64,000 nt of DNA from Psoroptes ovis (lineage: Eukaryota > Arthropoda > Arachnida > Sarcoptiformes > Psoroptidae): positions 206,918-270,917 of the forward strand of contig PQWQ01000040.1 of assembly GCA_002943765.1 (NCBI GenBank). Reading direction: 5' to 3'. Within the stretch, counting starts at the first letter, position 1, and each line of letters begins with the position of its first letter. The notes below the pieces were generated by a model, which ran no database searches, had not been told where the DNA came from, and worked only from the letters and a program-made list of their open reading frames with translations. Below, piece by piece: positions 1 to 14,900 of this stretch. The translations under genes and the position numbers were made by a program.

Positions 1-10
1 TAAGCAAATA

Positions 11-94
11 TTAGGCAAGTCTGAAAAGTTCTGGCCGATTTTCATGTTAGCAACTCTATTGATTAATCGGCAAAAACTTTTCGGACAACCCGGA
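11..94 (+). repeat. Foldback MITE, type I
   Basis: Copy 1. The left arm is degraded at its outer end; the core with GCAACTCTATTGATTAA is intact, followed by the right arm ending CGGACAACC. Confidence 0.75.
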
Positions 95-424
95 TATTTT
101 ACCCGAAAAAACGAATTATTTTTAATTATTTGTTTGTATTTTCTTCTTACGAACAGTACGAATTCGAACGAGAATAATTTTCGGGTAAAAGTTTATTAGA
201 TTGACTTTTACCATAAATACATTTGCTAAAGCATTCATTCATTCGTATTGATAAAATTATTATTATAATCATCATTACACGCTACACACAACAAATACAA
301 ACTATTTTCTACGATAAAAATGTGTATGTGATTCGAATACATAATTAATTTTTTCATCTAATTTTATCATTTTGAAGCTAATAATTCATTCAAAGCCTTT
401 GACAGGCGATGACCGAACATTTTC

Positions 425-545
425 GTCATTCGAATCGCTGCTTGCAACCTGCTCATCCCGAGTGTCGGACGGGCATTTTCAGTTGTTCACATTGAACCAA
501 AGACAGCTTTGATGCAGAAATTTCTGGCTGATCAAGCGACCGCTT
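425..545 (+). repeat. Dispersed GC-core repeat, copy 1
   Basis: It shares the blocks CCCGAGT, GACGGGC, GACAGCTTTGATG and ACCGCTT, in that order, with the inverted copy at 1676-1800, and the block GATGCAGAAATTT with the copy at 3300-3390. The core CCCGAG..CGGGC can form a small hairpin. No coding content is seen. The family is unknown to me. Confidence 0.6.
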
Positions 546-792
546 GGACTACAAACTGATGAAAATTGATAATATTCCGGTTATATTTATTTATTCGTTT
601 ATTAAATATTCTAGAAGAAAAAATTCGAAATATATTACATTATATAAATTATTCTATATTGACAGATACTTGCTAACATTGAACAATGTGAGTGCAAATA
701 TGTACATACATATCGACAAACAAACATTAATTACGATAATAATAATCAATTTGATCAATTTGTATTAATTACACGTGCCTAAGTGTATTAAT

Positions 793-807
793 AGCGCCCT
801 CTACGGC
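793..807 (+). promoter_or_regulatory. GCGCC(C/A)TCT motif, CTCF-like candidate
   Basis: The sequence AGCGCCCTCTACGGC resembles the CTCF core on its GCGCCNYCT strand. The same motif appears near gene boundaries at 38870, 40237, 46400 and 46447, always in the same orientation. Binding is inference. Confidence 0.3.
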
Positions 808-1675
808 CACCATTCAAGGGGCTGATAACAATATGAGAAACGATTGTTTGACCCATTTTTGCATTTTCTTAGGCGAAATTTTATCCGAAGAAATTTCCCG
901 GAAAATTTTAAGAAATTTTTTCCCAAGAAATTTCCAAAAAAACTCATTTCGAAAATTATTTCATTTTCTTTGTTTTTCATTTTCACAATTTTTCTTAAAA
1001 TGACAATGATTTATGTATTTTGATTCTGTGTGTGTATGATGATGTTGTCTACACAAACAATGATCGTAGATAGAGTAACAAACAACCAAGAATGAGGATG
1101 AGGAGGAGGAGGAGTGAGAGAGCGAATTAGAAATTTAATTTCAAAAAAATTAAATTTCTGGAAATTTTCTCAAATTTTTTTTTTTTTTTTTTTTTGAAAA
1201 ATTTCCAGAAATCATAGACCCCGAAAAAATGTCTAAGACGATTGTTTGTTGTCGCTGGTGTGTTCATGTGTGTTCATTGTATTCTTAAGGGCAAGGATTT
1301 CATAAGTATTTGTAAGCTATGATAGGGGTAGTTAGTGTGTGTGTGTGTGCGGGTAAGGGCTCATGGATGCTTGATCCGAAAATAATTAAAAAAAAAATTT
1401 CCCAGAATTTTTTTTTTTTTTTTTTTTTTTTGATAAAATGAATCAAAAATTTACAAGAAATTTTACCCCCATTGAATTTTACCCAAGAAAGAATTTTTCT
1501 TAAGAAATTCAATAATGATAATAACACACACAATGATATAATAATAATAACAAGCAAACAAATAACAAAATGATTTATGAGCTTTCACATATTGAAAAAC
1601 AGAGAATAACATTACAGTGTATGTGTAATAACAATGTGTTTATTGTATTCGATTATTTTCTTCGAACCGAAAAAT

Positions 1676-1800
1676 CCTTTCAAAGCGGTCCAACAGTCGA
1701 AATCTTTGGCCTGAAATCACCATCAAAGCTGTCGGCCTTCCATTGAAAAGCAATGGCCGAAGCCCGTCTCAGACTCGGGCTTGGCAGAGTGAAAGCAATT
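1676..1800 (-). repeat. Dispersed GC-core repeat, copy 2 (inverted)
   Basis: Read on the minus strand, it carries CTGCCAAGCCCGAGTC, GACGGGC, GACAGCTTTGATG and ACCGCTT in the same order and spacing as the copy at 425-545. It is GC-rich compared with its surroundings. Confidence 0.6.
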
Positions 1801-2615
1801 AAACTACGACGAAAATATACGATCATTGACTGTCGAAGGGTTTTCAAAGGAGAAAATTTTTCCGAAAATTAAAAATTTTTTTGAAAAAAAAATTTTCAAA
1901 AATTATTTTCCAAGAAATTTTCTTCCCGGGAAAATTTTCTCCCGAAAAAAAACCATATTCATCTATGGGCAAATGTGTGTGTGTGTCCACAACAGAATAT
2001 TTCTTGCTAAAAGTCCATTGACTAATTTGTCTCCAAAGCATTCACTGATGATGATGATTATCATCATTGAAGAATGTCAATGGAATGTTTACGTAACAAC
2101 ATGTCGATACACATACACACATTGAATCATGTTTGTGTCGGTGTAATGTTATGGTGTTTGTGCATTGAATATGTGAACAGCTCTCCTCTATTTCTCTCTG
2201 TGTTTCAACCGACAGTAATGATGATCATATAATAATAATGACATTATCATTATGATGATTATGATGATGATGATGATCATCATCATAATTTTAAATTATT
2301 GAAACTAATGAAATTTTATTTCATTTTATTACACTGAGAATAAAAAAAAAGTGGGCGTAAAACAATGTTTTTTTCTCGGGTATTACTTTATTTGTACGGA
2401 AATTGTATTATAACTTTATATATGAATGATCCAATGCAAAAAAAAGATACAAAAATTCGTTTATCGAATGTTTTTTGTTTGTTACATTTTTTAAATTTTT
2501 CAAATTTTTTCTCCTCTCTCACCCCCTTATCATACGCCGCCCCACCAACACATTTCTCCACCGCCCCACCACCTTATTTCACCACCACCGCCCTCCCACT
2601 CAATCCCGAAACTAG

Positions 2616-5600
2616 GATTCGAAGCCATCATACCGGGCCATAATAATCGATATACAATGTTTGTAAATCAAACAACACGAACATATAATTTACAAATAAA
2701 CAATGTTCAATTGGAAGATGAAGCTGAATATGAATGTCAAACAACTGGTACAAGTGCCTTATCGACAATGTCTACATCATCAGCCGTATCAGCATCATCA
2801 TCATCTTCCAACATTGTCTTATCTTCTTCAAATAATCATCAACAACACCGACAGCAACAGCCAACAACAAACAAACAACCGATTCGTGCTGCAGCCAATT
2901 TGCATCTTATCAGTGAGTATTGTTTGAATTTTCTCGGGAAATTTCCCGAGAAAATTTTTCGCAAAAAATTTTCGATTATTTATTTTTACTTACTCGTGTA
3001 TGCACTAAGGGTAATTTCTTACCGAAAGATTTCCCAAAGAATTCTTCGGGAAATTTCATCAAAAATCGTGACTGAAATTAATATTTCATTCATATTTTTC
3101 GAATTCGATTTGTTTGTTTGGGAAATTTTCCCGAAAAAAAATCAAATCATAAGTGTAATAATAACATCACTTGTTAGCATTATTATTATTAAGTAAGAAT
3201 ATATATTTGTTTGATCTTCTAATTTTACGAGAGATGGAAAAAAAAAAAGAAAATTTCCGGGAAATTTACTTTGGAAATTTTCAAATTAAAATTTCCTGGT
3301 GGAATTCTGCCACGGCCCGAGTCAGAATCGGGCATCGTTCAGATTATCAATGTGACCAGCTGTCAGCTGTGATGCAGAAATTTTCAACCGAAAAGAAAAT
3401 ACATTTCGCACCAAATTATTTGGTCAAGTAATGGTGGTGGTGATGATTATTAAAGATTATAAATAGACTAAAGTACACACAAATATATGAAAAATATTAG
3501 GTTGTCCCATAAGTTCTGGCCGTTTTTCGAATGAAAAAAAAATTTAATAAACAGCAAGAACTTATGGGACAACCTAATATAATTTTTTCATTAATTGTTA
3601 TGTAAATATAAATGACAGCACAGTAGCATCATTATATGATATTTGTGAATGGGACCAATGCAAAAAAAATCTCAAATTTCCGTTATTTTCCTCTCATTAT
3701 TCCCATCATTATCACTTAGGCCATTTTCTTAGGCTTTAGAGCAGTTAATAAATTAAAGTAAATATTGGGTTGTCCCATAAGTTTTTGCCGTTATTCGAAT
3801 TGAAAAAATCTAAAAAAACGGCAAGAACTTATGGGACAACCCAATAATAACAATAATTACTTATCATATTTTTATGACTATTCAAATGATTATTTAATAC
3901 ATTTTGTTTCATTTTTCATTTGGGTAAATATGAATCTTAATAAGAAATACTGAAATGAAAAACTCTGAATTTTCTTATTTCGGAAACATTTCACTCAAAC
4001 AAACCAAAATTCTTTAAGATTCTTCAAGATTCTTCCAAGATTTTCTCATAGTTCACGCCAAGTTCACACTATGTGCAAGCAGTATATACAATTTGAGACT
4101 CACAAATTTTTGTGAGCCAAAAATTTGATGAAGCCGCCAAGCTGCACAGAAACAAACAGAAAAGTACTTTGCAATTGTTAAAACACACTGAAAACAAGGA
4201 GAAAATCAGCTCAAATTATCATCATTTGACAGAATAGAATTCGATGGACACAAAATAGTCCCGAGAATATTTTCTTCTCGTAGAAGACATTTCTCTTTCA
4301 CATTCGATGATGGCCATAATGCCAGAGAGAGCCAGAGACAAAGATGGCAGAATGAATTGTTTTCGGGTCCGAATTTGTTCGTTGTTCGTATCAAGGTTGT
4401 CCGAAAAGTTTTGACCGATTAATCACCATAAAGTTGCCATATGAAAATTGGCCAAAACTTTTCGGACGACTTATGATGATGATGATGATGATCAATTAAA
4501 ATCATTTGAATGGAAAATGTCCATTGTTTTTTTGTTGCAACAAAAAAAACAAAAACAATACAACAACACAGCACAATGTAATGATAAATGGTCATGGAAA
4601 TTGTTTTCGATTGTGTAAGAAGAAATAGAAAAAATTCTTCTTGTTTATTCTTTGTCTTAGATATCAAAGAAATGAAATTTTCAGTTGTCACATAACAATC
4701 GGTGCTGCTGTTGCCGTTTGTTTTGTATTGGGTTGTCCCATAAGTTTTTGCCGTTTTTTTCAAATAAATAAATTTAAAAAACGGCAAAAACTTATGGGAC
4801 AACCCCCCCAATAGTTTCAAAATATGACAAAATGAATTTGATTCATTTTTTTTTTGGTCGTCGTCGTCGATGGAATCTCAGGATTATTTTTCGTTTTGTT
4901 GTTTTTCTGGGTGCTTATTTAATTTGTACACAATTTTGTTACAATTTCTATTAGGTTGTCCGAAAAGTTCTTGCCGATTTTCCAAAATTTTCTACGATAT
5001 AATCGACAAAAACTTTCCGGACAACCTAATACATTAGTTGTTGTAATGCATCGAAAATGTGCCGAAATTTTTGACAGTAATAATTTGTTGTTGTTGTTGT
5101 TGTTGATGATTATTGAAAATAATAATGATGATGAACGAACAATGTTGTTGATTTTGATGATAAAATTCTTTTTTCGAAGATTTTGAGGAGAGAAAATTTC
5201 CGGAAAAATTAGCGAGAAAAAATATTTCCGGAAAAATTTAAAAAAAAAAATTTTCAAAACGTTCGAATTCGAAAATTTTGGAAAAAAAAATTTTGAAAAA
5301 TTTCACGATTTTACATCGAAATTAAATGATCAAAATTCAGACTAGAAAATATAAAATATATCATTGAAAAACATATGTTACGTTTCAATAAAAAATAAAA
5401 ATGAAATTTTTCAAAACAATAATCATCGATGTGTTTTTTGGTGTGAAAAATTAAATTTTGTGTTCATTGAATGAATGAATGAATGAATTGAAATAATAAT
5501 AATAAAAAATTATTACCGTCCATTTATTTATTATTATTATTATTGTTATGATCACTGGTCACATATCATTGAAATGAAATGAAACAAGAATATGAATGGT

Positions 5601-5852
5601 CTAATTTGCACAGAATTTTTGGCAAGAATTTGAAAATTTAAGAATTTCACAGAATTTCAAAGAATTAACAAAATTTATGCGTTTTTCTGTGTCGTTTTAC
5701 GCTTTAATTCTGACTCTGCCTCTCTCTATGTCTGGCTTTCTGGCCATTTTCAATCGGATCATTGTCAAACACTGATTCATGGTTTGATTTCAAATAATAA
5801 AAATTAAATCTAATGAAACATGAACCAATAAATATAAATACAAGCAAACAGT

Positions 5853-5910
<58 letters not shown>

Positions 5911-8900
5911 CGGAAGAAAATCAACGAAAAATTATAATAAATAAATGAACGATTGAATCGTTACAATTGCTTCAATTACAGTAATAATAATGAATTTTCG
6001 ATTTAATTTTATCCAAATGTTTCAATCGAGCATTTAATGTGTGTTCAATGTGATTCAATTTTTTAATATGTGTGTCATTGATTTTATTTCATTTTTCTCT
6101 TTGAATTTAAAACATACAAAAAAGTTCCACCAAAAGTGATTTATATCAATTCGACAAGATCATATGATCCGAATCCAAATGTATCATCGACAACGACAAC
6201 ATTATCATCGATACATCACTATAATCATCGTATGAATCCTACAAATAATAAGGATGATTATAAACAGTTATTATTGAATCATATACAACAGCAACAACAA
6301 TCAACTTTATTACCGAATTCAACATCAATATTTATGATCGATGCATATGAAGGTGAAAAAATTATTCTCATTTGTTATGTACCATATTCAAAACCACCGC
6401 CAAGATTAAAATGGTATAGGAAAAATATTGAATTATTACCAGGTAAACAATATAGAGATTTGATTGCATTATATTCAATGCTAATTTAATTGATTTATGG
6501 ATTTTTTTAACCCAAAATATAATGATCTGAATACATTACGACAAACAGAAGCTTCAAAAACAACCATAACCAAAACATTATTATCTAATCGTCATACAAT
6601 ATATTCGATTGAATCAAATTTAATATTATATCCGAAAACGGATGAAGAATATCGTTGTCAAGCTGAACATAAAGGTCTATCGAAACCATTACGTGCCATA
6701 GCGATGATCAATATTTATCGGCAACCATCATTACCGATGATTGATGGTTATAAAAATGGTGATATTATTAATTATAATGATAAATTAACTTTGAAATGTA
6801 TATCGTTGAATGGTTATCCACCGCCAACAATTATTTGGTATCGTAATGGCGTTGAAATTGATCATACATCAACTATTTCGTTGCAAAATAATGGCCGCTA
6901 TGAAGTGATCAATCAATTAACAATAATTGTCGATCAAAACGATAATCAAGCACAATATACATGTCAAGTAATGAATAGTTTGACAACGGTACCATTACAG
7001 GAAACGATTACATTGAATGTATTTTGTAAGTTATAGTTATTTTCATTTTTCAAAAAAAAAACAATAATCCTAGAAATCAAATACCGAAATTCATTTCATT
7101 TTCAAATTTCTCTCGAATTCATTCAACCAAAACCAACCAACTAAACAATAGTATTTCCAACAAAAATTCATATCGATGGTCCAACCGAAGTGCTATTATT
7201 AGAACATAATGGTAGTATACAAGGTTTGTATGAATATTCAAATATATTTTGATTTAATATATATTAGGTTGTCCGATAAGTTCTTGCCATTTTTCGAATA
7301 AAAAAAATTGAAAAAACGGCAAAAACTTATGGGACAACCTAATATATTGATATTGTAGGTGTTGTTGTTCAATCACATAATCATTGTTCATCTTTATATT
7401 TTTGATTTTGTTTTTCCCATTTCATGCATTAAAATTCTCCAAAAAAAATATAATGATATGTTTCTGATGGCAATGATATATATTTCATCAATCCACCATT
7501 CATGAAATGAAATGCATTGGACAATAAATAATGATTACGAAAATGAATAACTTTCAACTACTTTATCATTGAAAAATGGATACGACTATCGAATCAAATG
7601 TATATGGACTGTTTCTGTGAAATTTTTGTTTTTGTTTCCCAATCGAAATCATCATCAACAACAACAGCAACATCAATAACATTAGAATGTAATGCATATC
7701 CAATATCCAAACATCAAACAAATGATACACGAATACGATGGCTTATCGATGGTCATGAAGAAATTGATGATCAATATTATTCTATTTATTATGATCATCA
7801 TAGCAGCAATAATAATAATAATAATAATAATAATGGACAGACAACATCATCAATGATGACGATCATCAATAATAACAATGATAGCGACGATAATAATATC
7901 AATAATAATAATGATAATAATAATTATAATCATATAATCAAACAACAACATGAACATGATCAACAAAGTTGGACATTGAGATCAAATTTAACGATTGTGA
8001 TCAATAGAAAAGAACCGAATGTTCGTAATATTGCTTGTATTGGTAAGTTTTATCGATAGTGAAAAAGCAAAATATATTAGGTCGTCCGGAAAGTTTGTAC
8101 CGAATTTTCAATTGAAAATTTGCATTTGAAGCGGGATGAATTTTCCGGACAATCTAATACATTGAACATTTGATTATGTTGCTGCTGATGATCAATTTAA
8201 ATTTTTTTTCTTCTTATTGTTATTTATTTATTCATCTATTCTTGATTCTTTCTCTACCGAATAAATTGATCTATCGTCTTCGTCATTTTACCATTACTTT
8301 ACATTATCATTATTATTAGCCTATTCGATTGATGGAAAATTTGAAACATTATCATCAACCCATCAAATAAATGTGATTTGTAAGTGTTTTTTCAATCGAT
8401 CTATTTTTATCATGAAATTTCATTTTTTTATTTTTCGAAAAATCTCAAATTTTTCTAAAATGATGGAAATAGATCCACCTGAAATGCCTATATTGCTTGG
8501 TATCGAAAATGGCCAAGCAACCGTATTCGCTGATGAAATATTCAAATGTAAATGTGTTTGTTATGGTGGTAATCCTCGCGGAACAATCATTTGGCTAAAT
8601 CAATATGATCATGAGGTATTTTTACATCTATTTTTTTCTGGTATTGAACCATAGTCAAATACCGAAGAAAATTCCATGATATTCTTTTCATAGCTCAAGG
8701 CTATAGTTTATATTCATAGAAAACACACAGAAAAAAGCACAAACAAAAAACACATTTATTTATGAATAAACAATGAGATCAATGATCAGAAAAGCAAAGA
8801 ATTTCATTCAAAATATTATTTTATTTATTGTTTCTATTAGAGATTATAACAACATCATCAGTATTTACATTTGAAATTTACTTATTCTTTTGTTTAGTCT

Positions 8901-11900
8901 CTATTTAATGTCTGCCATGTTTTGGCTATTTATTTATTTAAATTCTTTGAAAAAAGAATTCTCTTTTTTCGGTTATTTGAAGAAATCAAATAAACAAATA
9001 ACAAAATTATACAAACAAGCAAACACACACATGAACAATGGCCAAACTCATTTTTCTATTCGATTAGGTTGTCCGGAAAGTTCTGACCTATTTTCATGAG
9101 CAACTCTATTTGATTAAGCCGAATGAACTTTTCGGACAACAACCAAATATATATTATTCACATTTTGAATTCATACAAATTCTTTTATCATTTATTCAAT
9201 TTTTACTATGAATTCTTTTAATACTATGAACGGGCTTTTCAATCATTTCTCAAATCATCAAAAAATATTACAAACAAACATGGAAAAACATTGAAAAAAT
9301 TCCAATCAAACAAACAAAAAATATCAGAAACTATTGGGTTGTCCCATAAGTTCTTGACGTTTTTTAAAATCTTTTTTTCATACGAAAAATGGCAAGAACT
9401 TATGGGACAACCTAATATCTATTTTTCAATTCATTTCACTTCATTTTCATTTTTCATTCATTCATAGATATCCGCTTTAGCAACAACAACAACCGGTACA
9501 AATAGCGTAAGCAGTGAACTTGTAATTCGTCCAAATAAAAATGATCATGGTCAAATGTTTCGTTGTCACGTTCAACATCCATCGATTTCGATGTCTATGT
9601 CGATGTCGATGCCGATGATGATGATAATGATAAAACCAATGGAAGTTTTTTTTACGCTTCATGTAATATGTAAGTTAATGTTTATTTTTGTTTCTCTCGA
9701 TTTTCGTAGTTCATTTTTTATGTATCATAGATTGTCCGGAAAGTTTTCTGGCCGATTATATCATAGAAAATCACTTGAAAATCGGCAAAAACTTTTCGGA
9801 CAGCCTAATATATCAAATTTGTTATCTGTAGTTATCTGTTATTATTACTGGTGTATATATCATTCACTCATACACTCAAACTACTAATGTTAACAGTTAT
9901 CATTATTATTATCATAATAACCAAATGATGATGAAAGGAGAAAAGTGAAGAAAAAAGAATTTTTCAAAGAATTTTATCATTTATTTCTGGATATTTTCAA
10001 GTTTATTGTTATTATCGTTGTTTTGGCTGTTGTGTTATCATTATTTCAACTTCAATCGGAGTTAATCTATTTTTTATTTTATTTTTTCAACTTTTTCTTT
10101 ACTAAAATCGAAATTATATTCATCAAATAAAGAAAGAGGAGAAATATTCACATTTGGGTATATATTTCGGTTGTCCGAAAAGTTTTGGCCAATTTTCACG
10201 AGGCAACTCTATTGTCATTAATCGGTCAAAACATTTCGGACAACCTAATATATTATTGAGGAATTTAATCATAAAAATAGTGGAATAATAATAATTCAAT
10301 TTAATGATGAGAATTGTGGGGAGAGAGATTCAAATATCAATTTCTTTTTCATTCTCAACTATTTTCTGATAAAAGTAAATGTTTGTAAATGTAAAAAATC
10401 AATGCACATTTGATTATTGTTATTATTCGGTTGTTTTGTTGTGCTGAAAACAAGCATAAAAAGCAGGGAAAAAACAACAAAAAAAAACAATGAAATAGAA
10501 ACAAAGAATTAATTTTGCAAAAAAAATGTTATAAGTGAATTCAATTGAATTCAATTCAATTTTTTCTGGCAAATGAATTTTCAATGATCATTTTTCCATT
10601 ATTATTATTCAACTTTCTCGATTCGATCATTAAATATTTGGCTGTCCGAAAAGTTTTGGCCAATTTTCAATGAACAACTGTCGATTGATTAAGCGGAATG
10701 AACTTTGTGGACAACCTAATATATATGTATTTTGAAAATTTTTATTTTTTGAACTAAATAAAAAAAAGTGTTTTTGAAAATTATTTTCATCATCAATTAA
10801 AAAGAATTTTTCCATTATTTTTCGTTCAATTGTTATTATTGTTACTATTTATTATTCAATGGTAATTTCAAAAAAAAATTCTTTTGTATTCGTGATTATT
10901 ATTACCCTTTTTGATTACCCTTTATGAAATGAGAAAAGTCAGAAATTAGTATTCTTTGGTTTGTTGAGAACAAATTTTTTTCCATTGAAATTCTGAGTAT
11001 CTAAGTATTTAAATGGTGGTTTAAGACTCGAAGAAATTCAACGAGAAAACTTTGAATTTGAAACTTTGAATCGAGCTCAGATTCTAGGGAAAAATCAAGT
11101 GAAAAAATCGTATTCGGATCAATCAATCATTCGGCAACGCATACAAATACAAAAGTATCACACAGCAGACGAATAAAGAATTTAAAGGAGAAGAATTTAA
11201 AAGTAAATAAATGTGAAAATAACCATGTCCATTATTATTATAAGGAGAATATTATTCTTAAAAATACATTGCAAATGAATCAATGAATGAATTAAGATGA
11301 AATATTTTTGACTGAATTTGCTTTAGGCTTGTTTTTGTTGTTGTTGTTTGTTGGCCTATTACTACCCTACTACACACTGAACACATTAAACACTTTTCAA
11401 TGGCTGAACGTTTCTCAAGAAACTGAAGAACTGAATTTCGAAGAAAAATGTTAAAGTCAAATATCGGTGGGAAATCGGCGGTGATGGTGGTAAATGGGTG
11501 AATAGCAGCAAATAATATTGATTTTTGACGTTTATTCATTCATTCATTGTGCCATGAATTTTACACTCTTATCTTTGCCGAATAAAAGAGATATGAAACC
11601 ATGAACCATACTCAAAAAACCAGAAAAAACCAGAAAAAAGTTTTCAATTGATAAAATATATATATTAGGTTGTCCTGAAAGTTTTTGCCGAATTACTACC
11701 GATGAAAAACCTCTGAAAATCGACAAAAACTTTTGAGACAACCCAATAATACATTTAAATTTATTCAATCAATACCAAAATAGCAAATATTAAAGAATGA
11801 AAGTAGTTATGAATGTCTGAAAAGTTCTGGCCAATTTTCACCAAGCAACTCTATTCGATTAAGCCGAATGAACTTTTCGAACAACTTAAAATATTTTCAT

Positions 11901-14900
11901 TCATTCATTCATTTATTATTATTTGGATAATAATTAGTTTTTGATATGGGAGAAAATCAAAGAGAAAAAAAAATTCAATTTAAACCCAAAGATATTGGAT
12001 ATTCAATTCATTTATGGCTCGACATATTACAATAATATACAATAATTAATCTGGTAAACAAACAAAACCAAAACAACCAAACAAACAAACAAAATGAGTG
12101 GGAAAAAAAACAATGAAAACACATACATAAATACAAACATACATGAATTGAAATTGAATTTCGATTTCGTGTGTTTTTGTATTTATTAAAAAGATAATAA
12201 AAATTAATAATCAAAAATTGATTAGATCTATCCTATTTCCAAATACATAGATCTACTAATATTAGGTTGTCCGAAAAGTTCTGATAAAATTCATGAACAA
12301 CTTTCTATTGATTGATCGGAATGAACTTTTCGGACAACACCTAATACATCTACTAATATATTTTGAACAAATGAACGAATCTAATTTTGAATGGATAAAA
12401 CAAAAAAATTTCGATTCGATTCGATTCAACAAAATCAATTCCATTGAAAATGATTTTTCTGTTTTTTGCAAATTTACAATTATTGAAATATAAACGATGA
12501 CGATAATTTAGAATTATCGAAATAGCTGCAGCAGCCAAACAGCCAGAGAAAAATGAAATGGATCATTATTTTAATTTTGGTTTATGATCAAAATATTTAG
12601 GTTGTCCGGAAAGTTTTGGCCGATTTTCATCTGGCAACTCTATTCGATTAATACGAATGAACTTTTCGGACAATCAAATTGAATGAATTCAAATTTGAGA
12701 ATTTTTCATGGAAATTTTTTGCTCATTGAATGACCAAAGACCCGATGAAATGATGGAAATAATTTTTAGGTTTTTGGGCTCAGAAAAACCCAAAAAATTT
12801 AATTGACTTTCATCATTATTATTATTGTTTCATTTGAACAAATAAACATTCAAAAAAAAAATGAAAATAAAAATGTCGTCTATGGTCAATGGATTTATTG
12901 TTTTTTTGGTTTACCATCAACATTATTATTATTATTACTTATTATCATAATGGTTTTAAATGGTTTAATGTTTAGTCCGTGTGTGTGTCTATGGCTGAGG
13001 AGTTATATCAATTTATTTGATGGTTTTTAACTTTGCTTTTTGGCTCTGTGTTTGTTTGTTTGTTTATTTGCTTATATGAGGGATGTTTTAGACAGATTTT
13101 TGTAAAAATATTAAGTTGTCCGAAAAGTTCTGACCAATTTTCATGTGGCAACTCTCGATTGATAAAGCCGAATGAACTTTTCGGACAGCCAAATTTATAA
13201 AACAAACAAAACTAGAAAAAAACAAATTAAAAAATGTATTTCACATGTTTGTGTGCTGCTTGCTTGCATGATGCTTATTATGTGGTTTGTTTGTTTATTT
13301 GTTTTAGTTCGGTTTGATTCGAATGAAAAATTTCAATTTTTTCAAAACAAATTCTCGCTTTGTTTTTCTTAGAGCTCAAAGATTGAGCATTTTTTGGATG
13401 TAATCATATTGGCTGGGGCTTTTCTATGGGATAAAGTGTGTCCCAAAGGCAAAACAAAGCAAAAAAAAGCATTAATCTTGATTGAAATTTCTTTGTATTT
13501 ACCATTTTCGAATACACACAGTTTTTCAATTCAATTTCATTCATTTTCAGCTCTCATATTCATTAATTTGTGACCATTTTTTCCTCAAAAGATCATATTT
13601 AATAATAACAGTGAAAATTTCAAGAAAATACTAAGAATTCGAATAAGAAAATTGTTAAGATTTGTGATTCCTTCTAGCTTTTCTCAGTGGCTCTTTTGAT
13701 TTAATCTTTGGCACCAAAGAAATCAAATCATACAAAGTCGAATTAAACATTTTCATTTTTTTTTTTGTAAATAGTGACATTTATAAAGTAATGATAATAG
13801 TTGAAATAATAATGAATCAAAAAATGAATCAAAGAAAACTTAAAGATTTGTTCTACTTACCATGGCCCGAGAATGTGTGCTCGGGTGATGATGATGATGT
13901 TGTACATTGAATTTATATGATGAATCAGTTTCTTGTATTAATGAATGAATGAATGATGCAAAATGCGTAAAATTTTCATCTGATTTTGATCATTTAAGCT
14001 TCATAACACTGTGAATTTTGGTGAAACAGAATCGAAATCGAAACATTTTTTTCACTTTTTGTTCATATATAAGGCTGTCCGAAAAGTTTTGGTCGATTTT
14101 CATTCGACAACTCTCGATTGATTAAGCCGAATGAACTTTCCGGACAACCGGAATATTTTCACATATATATTCACAGATGGATCGATGAATGATAATGTTT
14201 CATTTTCATTATATGAATATATTTGATTTCATTCAATTCATTCAGAGTAAAATGGAAACAAAAACAAATATAAAGACACACAAAGAACAAAATGCACTGA
14301 ATAAATGAATGATTTCATTATATTTTCTTTTCTTATTATATCAGTAGGTTGTCCGAAAAGTTTTGGCCAATTTTTAATGACCAACATTATTAAATAAGGC
14401 GAATGAACTTTTCGGACAACCTGAATATTTTCAATCAAAATCAAAAATCACAAATGAATGATTTTTCGTTTTGTTTCGAGAAGAAAATTTATGTATTTAG
14501 CTTCATTATGGTGCTTCTTTGATGCTGTATTTGAATTCATAACTTTCTAAGTTGGTCTTGATCAAATTTCAATTCATCATTCATCATTGGATTCATTCAT
14601 TTATTCATTCATTTTCGTTCGAGTCAAATAATTCATTCAATTAAAACATTTAAAAAGTATCATTTGAAACACTTATTGTTCGGAGATGGGTGCAGGCACC
14701 CCTTTAAACCCATCAGAAACTCATTGAAACACACGAAACTAATCAAAATTATCATAAATTGTTGATCGTAAATTAATGTCGGATGAGTTGAATAAATAAT
14801 CAAATGAATGAATGCATATGTGTTTGACAACATAAGTCTTTTTCAAATCATATTTTTTTCACATGTTTCGATTTGAAAAATTGAAAATTTATGAAGTTTT

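Larger units (their letters stand above)
1..2615. other. Non-coding region upstream of the first recognised exon
   Basis: No convincing coding exon was found here. The stretch holds one foldback element at its left edge, two copies of an older dispersed repeat, long A or T runs and ATG/ATT microsatellite patches. Because the first exon of the adhesion gene begins with a splice acceptor at 2614-2615, its start codon, signal peptide and the first half of Ig domain 1 must lie here unseen or, more likely, left of the window. Confidence 0.6.
2913..6124 (+). other. Intron of the adhesion gene with five foldback elements
   Basis: The donor is GTGAGT and the acceptor is at 6123-6124. It carries dispersed repeat copy 3, foldback copies 2-6, and a long GT microsatellite near the 3' end. 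No coding exon is recognised. Confidence 0.7.

Noticed and set aside
1..2615. Search for the missing first exons of the adhesion gene
   Set aside because: No signal peptide or Ig1 first half (Cys and Trp pattern with a phase 1 donor) could be recognised on the + strand.
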